A DNA stretch of 64,000 bases from Rikenellaceae bacterium (GTDB lineage: Bacteria; Bacteroidota; Bacteroidia; Bacteroidales; Rikenellaceae): positions 1 through 64,000 of the forward strand of contig SUZE01000008.1 of assembly GCA_015060075.1 (NCBI GenBank), written 5' to 3'. Shown piece after piece: positions 51,829 through 60,436 of this stretch; within the stretch, counting starts at the first letter, position 1; each line of letters opens with the position of its first letter. The position numbers and the translations under genes are program-made. The notes beneath the pieces were generated by a model that was given only the letters and a program-made list of their open reading frames with translations, ran no database searches and had not been told where the DNA came from.

Positions 51829-51836
51829 TATATTTG
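51829..51836 (+). promoter_or_regulatory. -7 box of the DHH gene at its start codon
   Basis: TATATTTG, 5 nt before the ATG at 51842 (a second ATG is at 51845). A leaderless or near-leaderless mRNA is implied. Confidence 0.65.
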
Positions 51837-51841
51837 CGCCG

Positions 51842-52867
51842 ATGATGTTAGATATAAATAAGATAGAGGAGTTCAGAAATCTCCTCGCCGAGCCTAAAAA
51901 TATCGTTATCGTGGGGCATACAAACCCCGATGGCGATGCCATTGGCTCATCGCTTGCATTGGCAGAGGTGCTGACCGCCCGTGGGCACAAGGTAACATGC
52001 ACACTGCCTAACAACTATCCGTACTATTTGCGCTGGATACCCGACTCAAACAATATCATAATCTATCGCAATGACGAGGAGCATCGCACCGAGAAGGCTC
52101 TCGATGAGGCAGATGTAATCGTTTGTGCCGATATGAACTCTCTTACTCGTGCTGATGCGTTGGGCGAGGCTGTGGCAAAAAATACTACCGCAAAACGAGT
52201 TCTTATCGACCACCACCTATTCCCTGCCGAGGGTTTCGATATTATGTTCTCGTACCCCGAATCTTCGAGTACCGCATTTTTGATGTACTCGGTAATAGTT
52301 GCTCTCTACGGCAAGGAGGCTATAACCGAGAAGGTGGCAACACAACTCTATGTCGGTATTATGACCGATACGGGCAACTTCGCATTCTCGAATCTTACGC
52401 CCGAATTGTTCGAGGCGGTGGCAGCATTGTCGGCTACGGGTATCAATATTCCGCAGATTTATAACAATGTCTATAACTCCTTCACCGAGGGGCGTGCCAA
52501 GTTGTTCGGCTATACCATAAATCGCAAGATGAAAACTCTGCTCGGTGGTCGTGTTGCCTATATGTCGCTTACCGAGGAGGAGATGCGCCGCTATTGGTTC
52601 CAGCAGGGCGATAACGAGGGCTTTGTGAACTATCCGCTTACGATTAAGAAGATGAAGATGTCTGCGATGTTTACTGCGCAGACAGGCTTTATCCGTGTAT
52701 CGTTGCGTTCGCGAGGCGATGTTGATGTCGATACCTTTGCCCGCCGATACTTTAATGGCGGAGGTCATAAAAACGCAGCCGGCGGAAAGTCGTTTGTATC
52801 GATGGAGGAGACCATCGAGCACTACATAAAGTCAGTTAAAGAGTACCACGAAGAGGGGTTAGTATAA
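51842..52867 (+). CDS. DHH-family phosphoesterase (NrnA-like oligoribonuclease / pAp phosphatase)
   Basis: 341 aa. The DHH domain has IVGHTNPDGDAIGSSLAL (about 21-38), CADMNSL and IDHHLFPAEGF (about 124-134). The DHHA1 domain ends with YFNGGGHKNAAGG (about 302-314). NrnA-type enzymes degrade nanoRNA and dephosphorylate 3'-phosphoadenosine 5'-phosphate. A cysQ gene for the latter activity is also in the window. It is separated from the ABC exporter by 12 bp and probably cotranscribed with it. Confidence 0.88.
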   Translation: MMLDINKIEEFRNLLAEPKNIVIVGHTNPDGDAIGSSLALAEVLTARGHKVTCTLPNNYPYYLRWIPDSNNIIIYRNDEEHRTEKALDEADVIVCADMNSLTRADALGEAVAKNTTAKRVLIDHHLFPAEGFDIMFSYPESSSTAFLMYSVIVALYGKEAITEKVATQLYVGIMTDTGNFAFSNLTPELFEAVAALSATGINIPQIYNNVYNSFTEGRAKLFGYTINRKMKTLLGGRVAYMSLTEEEMRRYWFQQGDNEGFVNYPLTIKKMKMSAMFTAQTGFIRVSLRSRGDVDVDTFARRYFNGGGHKNAAGGKSFVSMEETIEHYIKSVKEYHEEGLV

Positions 52868-52879
52868 AGAGATACCTTC

Positions 52880-54712
52880 ATGTTAAAGACCTATTTACGA
52901 TTATTAAATTTTGCGAAGCCTATAAGCCGATATGCAGTTCCCTACTTCTTTTTTGCGGCACTGCATGCAGTATTTAATACCTTCAACTATGCGATGATTA
53001 TGCCTATCCTGAACGCTATGTTCTCGGAAGGGTATGATTTCCAACCAACATACGAAATGCCTGCATTGTCGTTCAAAGGTGCAGTGTTGCAACAGTGGCT
53101 TAATTACCTCTACACGATAACATTCGGTACGGAGTGGAAGGTTACGAATGTGCTTATGATGTTGGCAGTGATACTTATCATCATGAATTTCCTCTCGAAC
53201 CTTTTCCGTTATCTTGGTGGATATACGGTCGAAAATATGCGTGTTACCACTGTGCAACGTATGCGTAATACGATGTTCGATAGCGTTATAGGCAAAGATG
53301 TAGGCTATTTCAGCGGTCAGCGTAAAGGAGATATTATTTCCCGTATCACCTCTGATGTGATGGTTGTGCAGTATTGTATCACCAACACCTTGCAGGTAGC
53401 TTTTCGTGAGCCGTTCCTTATTATCGGATACCTCGTGTTGATGCTTAATATCTCGTGGGAGTTGGCTCTCTTTTCGGTGTTGTTCCTCCCATTGGTGGGA
53501 TTGATTATCGGCAATATAGTTAAGAAATTGCGCCACCCTGCAAGCCAAAGCCAGCAGCGCATGGGCGATTTGGTGAGTGTCCTCGATGAGTCGCTCGGAG
53601 GTATCAAAATCGTTAAGACCTACACCGCAACAGAGTATATCAAGGATAAGTTCCACACCTTAAATCAAAACCTTGCCGACACCCTGCTTTGGATGGCTCG
53701 CCGTCAGCAGTTGGCATCGCCAATGAGCGAGTTCCTCGGTATTACGGCAGTGGCAATAATCTTGGTATTTGGTGGTGCGCTTGTGATGAATGGCTCGTTA
53801 AGTGGTGCCGGATTTATCGCATTTATTGCAGCCTTCTCGCAGATTACACGACCTGTCAGAGCGTTTATCGACCAATTTGCAAATATCAATCAAGGTGTTG
53901 CAGCAGGTGAGCGTATCTTTGCTGTGCTTGATGATAAGAACGATGTAACAGATGCTGCCGATGCAAAGGAGTTTGAGGGCTTCAACGACAAAATCGAGTT
54001 TAGAGATGTTCACTTCTCGTATGACTCTTCGCGCGAAATTATTCACGGCGTATCGTTCGAGGTACGTAAGGGCGAAACAGTTGCTCTCGTGGGACCTTCG
54101 GGTGGCGGAAAATCTACTTTGAGCGAGTTGATGGAGCGATTCTACGACACAGATAGCGGTGATATCCTCATTGATGGAGTATCAATTCGTAACTATAAAC
54201 AGGAGTCGTTGCGTGCAGCTATGAGCCTTGTGTCGCAGGAAACAGTACTGTTTAACGACTCCATCAAGAGTAATATCGCACTTGGTCGTACCAATGCTAC
54301 CGATGAGGAGATTGTGGCGGCTTGCAAAGTGGCAAATGCTCACAACTTTATCGTGGAGAGCCCTGAGGGTTATGACACCAATATTGGCGATAGAGGTACT
54401 AAACTTTCGGGTGGTCAGCGCCAGCGATTGAGCATTGCCCGTGCGGTACTTAAAAACCCGGAGTTTCTTATTCTCGATGAGGCGACCTCTGCCCTCGATA
54501 CCGAGAGCGAGAAACTTGTGCAAGATGCTCTCACCAAATTGTTAAAGGGTCGAACCTCAGTTGTTATCGCTCACCGACTCTCTACCATTATGAATGCCGA
54601 CCGCATCTTTGTTATAGACGAAGGTCGCATTGTCGAGGAGGGTAAGCACGAAGAGCTGCTCGCCAAGGGGGGCGTTTATGCAAAACTCGTTGAGTTGCAA
54701 AATGTAAAGTAA
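52880..54712 (+). CDS. MsbA-like ABC exporter (fused permease and ATPase)
   Basis: This 610-aa half-transporter has six membrane helices in about residues 20-330 and a C-terminal nucleotide-binding domain. Walker A is VGPSGGGKSTL (about 406-416), the signature LSGGQRQRLSIARA, Walker B ILDEATSALD and the H-loop VIAHRLSTI. It is typical of lipid-A-core/lipid or peptide exporters acting as homodimers in the inner membrane. The substrate is unknown. Followed by a long palindrome that may act as terminator. Confidence 0.9.
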   Translation: MLKTYLRLLNFAKPISRYAVPYFFFAALHAVFNTFNYAMIMPILNAMFSEGYDFQPTYEMPALSFKGAVLQQWLNYLYTITFGTEWKVTNVLMMLAVILIIMNFLSNLFRYLGGYTVENMRVTTVQRMRNTMFDSVIGKDVGYFSGQRKGDIISRITSDVMVVQYCITNTLQVAFREPFLIIGYLVLMLNISWELALFSVLFLPLVGLIIGNIVKKLRHPASQSQQRMGDLVSVLDESLGGIKIVKTYTATEYIKDKFHTLNQNLADTLLWMARRQQLASPMSEFLGITAVAIILVFGGALVMNGSLSGAGFIAFIAAFSQITRPVRAFIDQFANINQGVAAGERIFAVLDDKNDVTDAADAKEFEGFNDKIEFRDVHFSYDSSREIIHGVSFEVRKGETVALVGPSGGGKSTLSELMERFYDTDSGDILIDGVSIRNYKQESLRAAMSLVSQETVLFNDSIKSNIALGRTNATDEEIVAACKVANAHNFIVESPEGYDTNIGDRGTKLSGGQRQRLSIARAVLKNPEFLILDEATSALDTESEKLVQDALTKLLKGRTSVVIAHRLSTIMNADRIFVIDEGRIVEEGKHEELLAKGGVYAKLVELQNVK

Positions 54713-54720
54713 TAATCGTT

Positions 54721-54826
54721 TTTAAGCAGCGTTTGCTGTGTTAAACTTCGGTAGCCGAGTTGCTAACATACGCCCAAGTATGCTGCGCACTCGGCTCCTT
54801 GTTTGCCTTGCAACTCTCTGCTTAAA
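54721..54826. repeat. Long imperfect palindrome with shared core (second of three)
   Basis: Outer arms TTTAAGCAG/CTGCTTAAA and inner arms GCCGAGT/ACTCGGC surround the core CATACGcccaaGTATG with CTGCGCA after it (54765-54789). It lies between the ABC exporter (+) and the WYL regulator (-), where a bidirectional terminator would be expected. Confidence 0.75.
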
Positions 54827-54838
54827 TTCCTTCAAATT

Positions 54839-55744
54839 TTATAACTTTCTCTCCAACATCTCCCTTTTCGTGCGGAGATAGGCGATAAAATCGGGCGAGT
54901 CGATAATCTCGATATCCTCAATCAGTCCTATGACAAAGCGGGCAATACCGGCGTAGTTGCAGACCATTGTGTCGAGCACCCAATGCGTATCATCTACCTG
55001 TGTCAAATCTCGCTCCGATAGTGGGTACTCCTCTATAAGAAGGTTGTGCGACATTACGCCCAATCGCAACTGCACACGCATCTGCTCGAAGCCCATATTG
55101 CGGAATATATCTATCTGCCCGCAACGATGTTCAGCCTCGTGTTGCCACTCGCTGTCGAGAACCTCAACCTCGCCAATACGGGCAGTGTTAAAGAGTTTTG
55201 TCTTGCCGTCAGAGAGGTCGTAGCACCAAATCTGCACGTAGTTTGTCGTGAATGATATCGGCTCGACAAGGCGATTGCGCTTGGAGCCTGTATGTGATGA
55301 CGAGTAGTCATGCAGCACCACCTGACGATGCTCCTCAATAGCCTCGATGATGCGATTTACATTCTCGGCATTCTTGCCTTTGACGATGCTGTTTGCAAGC
55401 GAGGTGCAGTTATAGACGGAGGATAGTTTACGGCGCAAATTCTGTTTGAGCATATTGGTATCGTCCAATGCCCCGATAAGCTGATTTACGATGTGTGCCT
55501 CTTCGTCAGTGAAGTGTATGAGTTGCGAAATATCCTTGAAATAGGGACTCTCCTTGCCCAAGCGATATACTCCGCCCTCCTCCTTATGCACAACAAATCC
55601 TACCTCTTTGAAGGTGTCGATGTAGCGATAAATTGAGCGATACGAGGTATCAAGTCGTTCCGCCAACTCCTCTACGGTGTAGCGGTTTGCGCTTGTCATC
55701 ATCTTCATCAGACGCAGTACACGCTCAATCTTCGGCTGGTCCAT
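54839..55744 (-). CDS. WYL-domain transcriptional regulator (DeoR/HTH_11 type)
   Basis: 301 aa, starting MDQPKIERVLRLMKMMTSAN; a 4-codon TTG-start extension lies in the heptamer array. It has an N-terminal winged HTH (about 5-60: YTVEELAERLDTSYRSIYRYIDTFKEVGF) and a middle/C-terminal WYL-type ligand domain (about 135-215). The name-giving W-Y-L triad reads W-C-Y here (YVQIWCYDL). It may sense nucleic-acid or nucleotide ligands. It lies downstream of the DUF5723 gene, possibly in the same transcript. Confidence 0.8.
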   Translation of the reverse strand: MDQPKIERVLRLMKMMTSANRYTVEELAERLDTSYRSIYRYIDTFKEVGFVVHKEEGGVYRLGKESPYFKDISQLIHFTDEEAHIVNQLIGALDDTNMLKQNLRRKLSSVYNCTSLANSIVKGKNAENVNRIIEAIEEHRQVVLHDYSSSHTGSKRNRLVEPISFTTNYVQIWCYDLSDGKTKLFNTARIGEVEVLDSEWQHEAEHRCGQIDIFRNMGFEQMRVQLRLGVMSHNLLIEEYPLSERDLTQVDDTHWVLDTMVCNYAGIARFVIGLIEDIEIIDSPDFIAYLRTKREMLERKL

Positions 55745-55747
55745 AAT

Positions 55748-55803
55748 AGAATGCAAAATTCAAAATGCATAATGCAGAATGCAGAATGCAAAATTCAAAG
55801 TGC
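55748..55803. repeat. AAAATGC/AGAATGC heptamer array (8 units)
   Basis: Eight consecutive 7-nt units of the ARAATKC type, filling the gap between the DUF5723 stop and the WYL regulator start. Confidence 0.85.
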
Positions 55804-55807
55804 GGAA

Positions 55808-57226
55808 TTAAGCCTTTTTACTCTTTTTATCCTTTTTTGCCTTCGGCTGCATTGAGCGCATATACTTCGCCTTGCCGAGGTTGAAACCTACTCCGACATA
55901 TATATTCGCCGAAGTCATCATCTTTGGAATAGGTATAGTCTGATTATATACCGCAAAACGAGTATCGATAAAGTCCGCACCGAGGAAGATATTTAAGCCC
56001 GCAGGGTGGATATTCAATGCCCAACCCAATACGCCCGGCTGATTGCCGTTGAAGAAGGTGTGGCTGAACGATGTAGAGAGCCAACGCATAATACGGAAGT
56101 TTACTGATGCTGTAAGTTCCGAACGGGTAAAGTTCTGACAGAACTCAGTGTGCGAAAGCAGACCGAATGCTATCCAATTATTCAAAATGTTGTACTCAAC
56201 ACCGGCATTGAGCGAGCAAGTGAGACGAGTGGTGTAAGAGCCCTCCGATTTAGCCATTAAAGCATTAAAACCTCCATCAATCTTCGCCTCGCTTGTGGTA
56301 AGGTCAAATCCCTCGTAGGAGAAATTGGCGTTTCCTTCGGCATTAACGGTGCTGTTGCCATACCACTTGATAAAGCCGATATCGCTTGCGCCAACCGAGA
56401 CTTTGAGGTGGTCCTCCAAGAAGCGGAATTCAAAACCGATGTCTGCGCCCAAACCCCAGCTCTTGATATTGGTCAAGGCTTTCATCATATCTTGCTGCAT
56501 AATCTCTTCTACCGAAAACTCCGAGCCGACAGCATATTGCGAAGAGAGAATAGGGCAATTGGCACGAATGCCACCAATCAACTCGGCTCTAACAGCATTC
56601 TCGTTTACATCGAGATACATCTTGTCCATTTTCATCGACAAATCTGCAATACCTACCAAACCTTTAACACGGAAGCCAAAGGTCATAAACTGCTTAATCG
56701 GGATTGCAAATCCGAGAGCCGCTTCGATATACTCACGATTGGATATGTGCGTGTCGCCTAAGTCGTAATATCCGTTCGAAAGATTCTTCAATACGGCGAA
56801 CATATCCTTTGAGAGCGTTATTTCTGTATTGGAACGGACATTCAGACCGAAACTCCAAAACAGTTTCTTCGTATGCGCTCCGAAGCCGAGTATCGGCATG
56901 TTTAGGTTTACGCTTAACTTTCCTTTGTCGGAGAGTTTACCCAAAAATTCATCTGCCGAAACACCGCTATACATGAATGTATAGATTCCTCCGTTTTTCT
57001 TGTACAAGAGGTTGTTTACCGAGAAGTAGTTGTTGCCGAAATCAACACCCAAACCTCCGATTGCAGGTAATTTGATATACCCACGAGTAGGGGCAAGTGC
57101 TGCGTTCATATCGGTACGGAAGTATGAACCCTCCATGAAATATGCAGTACGCATCTGTGCGGAGGCGGTTATAAATCCTCCCAATACTGCGACAATAGTG
57201 ATAATAACCTTAGTAGAGAATTTCAT
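55808..57226 (-). CDS. DUF5723 family outer-membrane protein
   Basis: This 472-aa protein has a signal peptide (STKVIITIVAVLGGFITASAQ). It consists of alternating amphipathic strands typical of an outer-membrane beta barrel, including GLGVDFGNNYFSVNNLLY and GFEFRFLEDHLKVSVGASDIGFIKWY, and ends with a Lys-rich tail (KAKKDKKSKKA). Function unknown. It lies 3 bp downstream of the large lipoprotein gene, so the two products probably work together at the outer membrane. Confidence 0.82.
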   Translation of the reverse strand: MKFSTKVIITIVAVLGGFITASAQMRTAYFMEGSYFRTDMNAALAPTRGYIKLPAIGGLGVDFGNNYFSVNNLLYKKNGGIYTFMYSGVSADEFLGKLSDKGKLSVNLNMPILGFGAHTKKLFWSFGLNVRSNTEITLSKDMFAVLKNLSNGYYDLGDTHISNREYIEAALGFAIPIKQFMTFGFRVKGLVGIADLSMKMDKMYLDVNENAVRAELIGGIRANCPILSSQYAVGSEFSVEEIMQQDMMKALTNIKSWGLGADIGFEFRFLEDHLKVSVGASDIGFIKWYGNSTVNAEGNANFSYEGFDLTTSEAKIDGGFNALMAKSEGSYTTRLTCSLNAGVEYNILNNWIAFGLLSHTEFCQNFTRSELTASVNFRIMRWLSTSFSHTFFNGNQPGVLGWALNIHPAGLNIFLGADFIDTRFAVYNQTIPIPKMMTSANIYVGVGFNLGKAKYMRSMQPKAKKDKKSKKA

Positions 57227-57229
57227 ATC

Positions 57230-60200
57230 TTACTCTCCCTCACCTTTCAAAAAATCAAAAATATCTATTGTTAAGCCATCACGAACTCTCAATTTGAGTT
57301 TTCCGTTTAGGTATTGTGTGTCTTTGAGTGCAACTGTTTCCTCCGTGTTAGGTTTCGAGAGCCGGAACGAGAACTCTATTCCATCAACATTCTCCAATGC
57401 CTTCAATGAGTGACTGTCGCCAAGGCTGAACTCAATATCTAACTTTGTTATATGAGGATTTTTGCCATCTTCCTCAGTCCAACCCTTGATAATACCGTCA
57501 TTGCCAATTTTGAGTTCGGCATCAATACCCTTGCCTGTGCCCTCTGCATTAATCAATTTGGCTGTGAGTTCGATATCAAACGGAATGGTGGTACCTAACT
57601 CGGCAATTAATCCTACATCGCCAACCTTCAAGCCTTGAACATCATTTGCAAGACCTGCGAATGTTTCGTTCAATCCCGTAACTTTGCTCTCGTATGAAAG
57701 GTCTACATAGCCGTTAAACTCCAACGGAACAACAACTTCATATTGATATTCGAGTTTGTATCCATCTTTTGCGCTTGCAAGGTCGATGGTGTAGATATCC
57801 TCCTTGTTTGTTCCTACCGACATGTTCACGGCAATCTTTGCAGGGATACCATACGAGAGAAGTTGCGACAAATCTCTCACCCCTACAAATTGCACATTTC
57901 TATATCTGCCTTCATTGTCTGGTGTCGAGATTACAATGGTTGATGGACCCGAACCTGCAATCCTAATCTCAGGAACAACAATTTCGGCAAGCTGCATGCC
58001 CTCTGCATCATAGGTTTTCAATGCTACATTCGCAAAGAATGGAATACCCGTAGGGTTGTCCTTTAAGTTAAGCGTCAAGACCGGATTAAGGCTCAACTCT
58101 TTAATATCTACGCCAAGAGATGACAAATCGCCCAACTCTACGACCATCTCCTCGGGCGCAACCGAGAGATTGATGCCTCCACGGAACTCTCTTACCTCAA
58201 TGTCGTCAATCGAAATCTGCATGTCGATTGCGGCATTGTTGATTGCAGTGAGGTCAATATCCTGTCCATCTTTAACCTTTGCCCAACATCTCTCAATCTT
58301 GATGGCTTGGTCGAGTTTGAGATGACCGTTCTCAATAGCAGGAATATTCTCCAAGGCGTCAAACTCCAAATGTGCTGTCAATGGTGCAACATTAGGATTC
58401 CAAGCCTGCTTGATTGTCAGTATCGACTCGCCCTTGTCGTTTGTGGTGATGATACCAGACTCTTTTGTCGCATTTGTAGGGCGAAGCAGATTGCCGATGT
58501 TGATGGCAACATCGAGGTCTATCTCATCAATAGGGAATTGGCTATTATTGAGTGTGCCAAGCGAGAAATCTATCGCCACAGGTGCGCCGTTGCCTTCTGC
58601 CTTACCTATCGAAATGCTCTCGATTGAGGATATCATCTCCGGAATCTCAATATCCTGCGACAAAGAAGGTAGCTGGTCTTGAATATCCAAGTCCAAAATC
58701 ATCTCGTTCATCTCGACTTCGGATTTCTCTTTGTCGATTGTGAAGTTCATGTTAGCCATGCTGAACGCCACATTCAGAGGACTTGCAGGCGGAACGATTG
58801 ATGAGGCAAGAACGGTGTGTCCGTCAAGACTCTCCAAGTGTATCTCTGCCTCAACTGTTGTGTCGATAACCAAAGCATCTTCAACTCGTTTTATTGAACT
58901 ATCTTTTCCGTCTATATGGTCAATGTACAACTTGATGCCACCGGCGAGAGCCTCTGCCGATGCGGTGAGAATGTAATCTCTGTCTTTATTATCCTCTCTG
59001 TCGCCTCCGAGGTGAAGGTCTGAACTGCGCAGATTGTTGATTGATGCAGGGTTTGCCAATTCAGCATGAGAGAAGTGCATGCATGAAGGAAATTTCACTA
59101 CAAGATATGGAGAGAAATCCTCCTTGGTTATATTATCCTTGATTTTAATCCAATCAAGACCTTTAAGACTTAACGATATCGCAGAATCTTCGGTAAAGGC
59201 GATTTTGTTGATATCTATCTCCTTTGGAAGGTTGCTGAATGTGTGCTTTACGGGGTATGTTGCTGGGTCCACCTCGAAGTGGTTGATAACAACTTCGACA
59301 TCTTTGTAGATTGGTGTCGCCTCGATTTTAAGTTCAGGGAGGTCATTCAAATCGAATTTGCCACCGCATAGTGAAAGGCTAAGGTTGTAGTCGAAGGATA
59401 TGGTATCATTGACATTCAAACGGCCATCTTCAAAGGTGTGGTGGCTGTAATCAATTCGGTGAAGATAGAGCAACAATTCTATCGATTCCTGTTGTTTCTC
59501 TATTTTGTAGTCGTCGAGTGTCAAGATGTTGTGTCCATTCAACTTTATATCGTTTCTACCTTCGTACTCCTTAGGGAGGACAAGGTTGTAACCCTCAGGG
59601 AATACAAGGTTGAGATTTACTGTGCCACCGCCATTAATTCTGGCAATGCCATTTAGGGCGATGTTGATGCTGAATGGGGCTCCTTCCGGTGTGTTAGCAT
59701 CGCCAAACTCCACATAGTCTATCTTCTCCAACTGCTTCAAAATAGAGAGTTCGGCATTGAAGGTAGAGGTTCCTTCGTAACTACTGGTTAGAGGGTCGCA
59801 AAGATTTGCAATATAGTCAGTCAGTTCATAGTTACCTAATGCTATCAACTCTTTTACCTCTTGCGGAAGATTTAACTCCAATTGCTGCTGAATCTGGATT
59901 GGCTGAACCCTTACAATCTCGCCAATCGTAGGAAAATCGATATAGAAATTCTCGGTTATGTCGTCCAGATTTATACTCTCAGGCAATTGCGCCATATCAA
60001 ACGATACGGGGTCGAGCTTTGGCGACAAATTCTCGATTGCCGGAATTTTAATGCCGTCAATGGAGATACTCTCGTATTTGTTTGGGTTATCGCCGAAAGA
60101 GGAGAAGTAGATTTGGTAGACGCCTTCACTGTCATTGGTAATAACATCGTTGCCTTTGAGTAGGTCGCTGAGGTAGACGTTGTTGATGTCAGCCAAAGGT

Positions 60201-60325
60201 ACGGTCAGTTCCTCTCCACCCACGGTCATCTCTCCCGAAACATCGGTGAGTTCAAATTCACGGTCAATACAGCCTGCAAACGAGAATGCTGCGCAAACAG
60301 ACAATGCGACAAGAACTTTTTTCAT
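57230..60325 (-). CDS. Large beta-rich lipoprotein, function unknown
   Basis: 1031 aa, starting MKKVLVALSVCAAFSFAGC with lipid-anchor Cys19; a 10-codon GTG-start extension is less likely. The rest consists of repeated beta-sandwich-like segments with recurring patterns of the type PxxxxPxxxDLxLxxxIxNL and repeated mentions of I-P-F and N-P, suggesting several related domains. No enzymatic motif is visible. Cotranscribed with the DUF5723 barrel. A -7 box (TAACTTTG on the minus strand) lies at 60377-60370. Confidence 0.75.
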   Translation of the reverse strand: MKKVLVALSVCAAFSFAGCIDREFELTDVSGEMTVGGEELTVPLADINNVYLSDLLKGNDVITNDSEGVYQIYFSSFGDNPNKYESISIDGIKIPAIENLSPKLDPVSFDMAQLPESINLDDITENFYIDFPTIGEIVRVQPIQIQQQLELNLPQEVKELIALGNYELTDYIANLCDPLTSSYEGTSTFNAELSILKQLEKIDYVEFGDANTPEGAPFSINIALNGIARINGGGTVNLNLVFPEGYNLVLPKEYEGRNDIKLNGHNILTLDDYKIEKQQESIELLLYLHRIDYSHHTFEDGRLNVNDTISFDYNLSLSLCGGKFDLNDLPELKIEATPIYKDVEVVINHFEVDPATYPVKHTFSNLPKEIDINKIAFTEDSAISLSLKGLDWIKIKDNITKEDFSPYLVVKFPSCMHFSHAELANPASINNLRSSDLHLGGDREDNKDRDYILTASAEALAGGIKLYIDHIDGKDSSIKRVEDALVIDTTVEAEIHLESLDGHTVLASSIVPPASPLNVAFSMANMNFTIDKEKSEVEMNEMILDLDIQDQLPSLSQDIEIPEMISSIESISIGKAEGNGAPVAIDFSLGTLNNSQFPIDEIDLDVAINIGNLLRPTNATKESGIITTNDKGESILTIKQAWNPNVAPLTAHLEFDALENIPAIENGHLKLDQAIKIERCWAKVKDGQDIDLTAINNAAIDMQISIDDIEVREFRGGINLSVAPEEMVVELGDLSSLGVDIKELSLNPVLTLNLKDNPTGIPFFANVALKTYDAEGMQLAEIVVPEIRIAGSGPSTIVISTPDNEGRYRNVQFVGVRDLSQLLSYGIPAKIAVNMSVGTNKEDIYTIDLASAKDGYKLEYQYEVVVPLEFNGYVDLSYESKVTGLNETFAGLANDVQGLKVGDVGLIAELGTTIPFDIELTAKLINAEGTGKGIDAELKIGNDGIIKGWTEEDGKNPHITKLDIEFSLGDSHSLKALENVDGIEFSFRLSKPNTEETVALKDTQYLNGKLKLRVRDGLTIDIFDFLKGEGE

Positions 60326-60369
60326 ATTGTTATTCGGTAAAATTTTGATTTTCACTGCTCTTTACTTTG

Positions 60370-60377
60370 CAAAGTTA
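60370..60377 (-). promoter_or_regulatory. -7 box of the large lipoprotein operon
   Basis: The minus strand reads TAACTTTG, about 45 nt before the ATG at 60325. Confidence 0.55.
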
Positions 60378-60419
60378 AGTTTAATTTTTTAAATTAAGCA
60401 CGATTTTCGCAAAAATATG

Positions 60420-60427
60420 TATATTTG
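60420..60427 (+). promoter_or_regulatory. -7 box of uvrC
   Basis: TATATTTG, with 9 nt before the ATG at 60437. The leader would be about 6 nt. An out-of-frame ATG at 60430 opens only a 7-codon frame. Confidence 0.65.
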
Positions 60428-60436
60428 TAATGAAAT

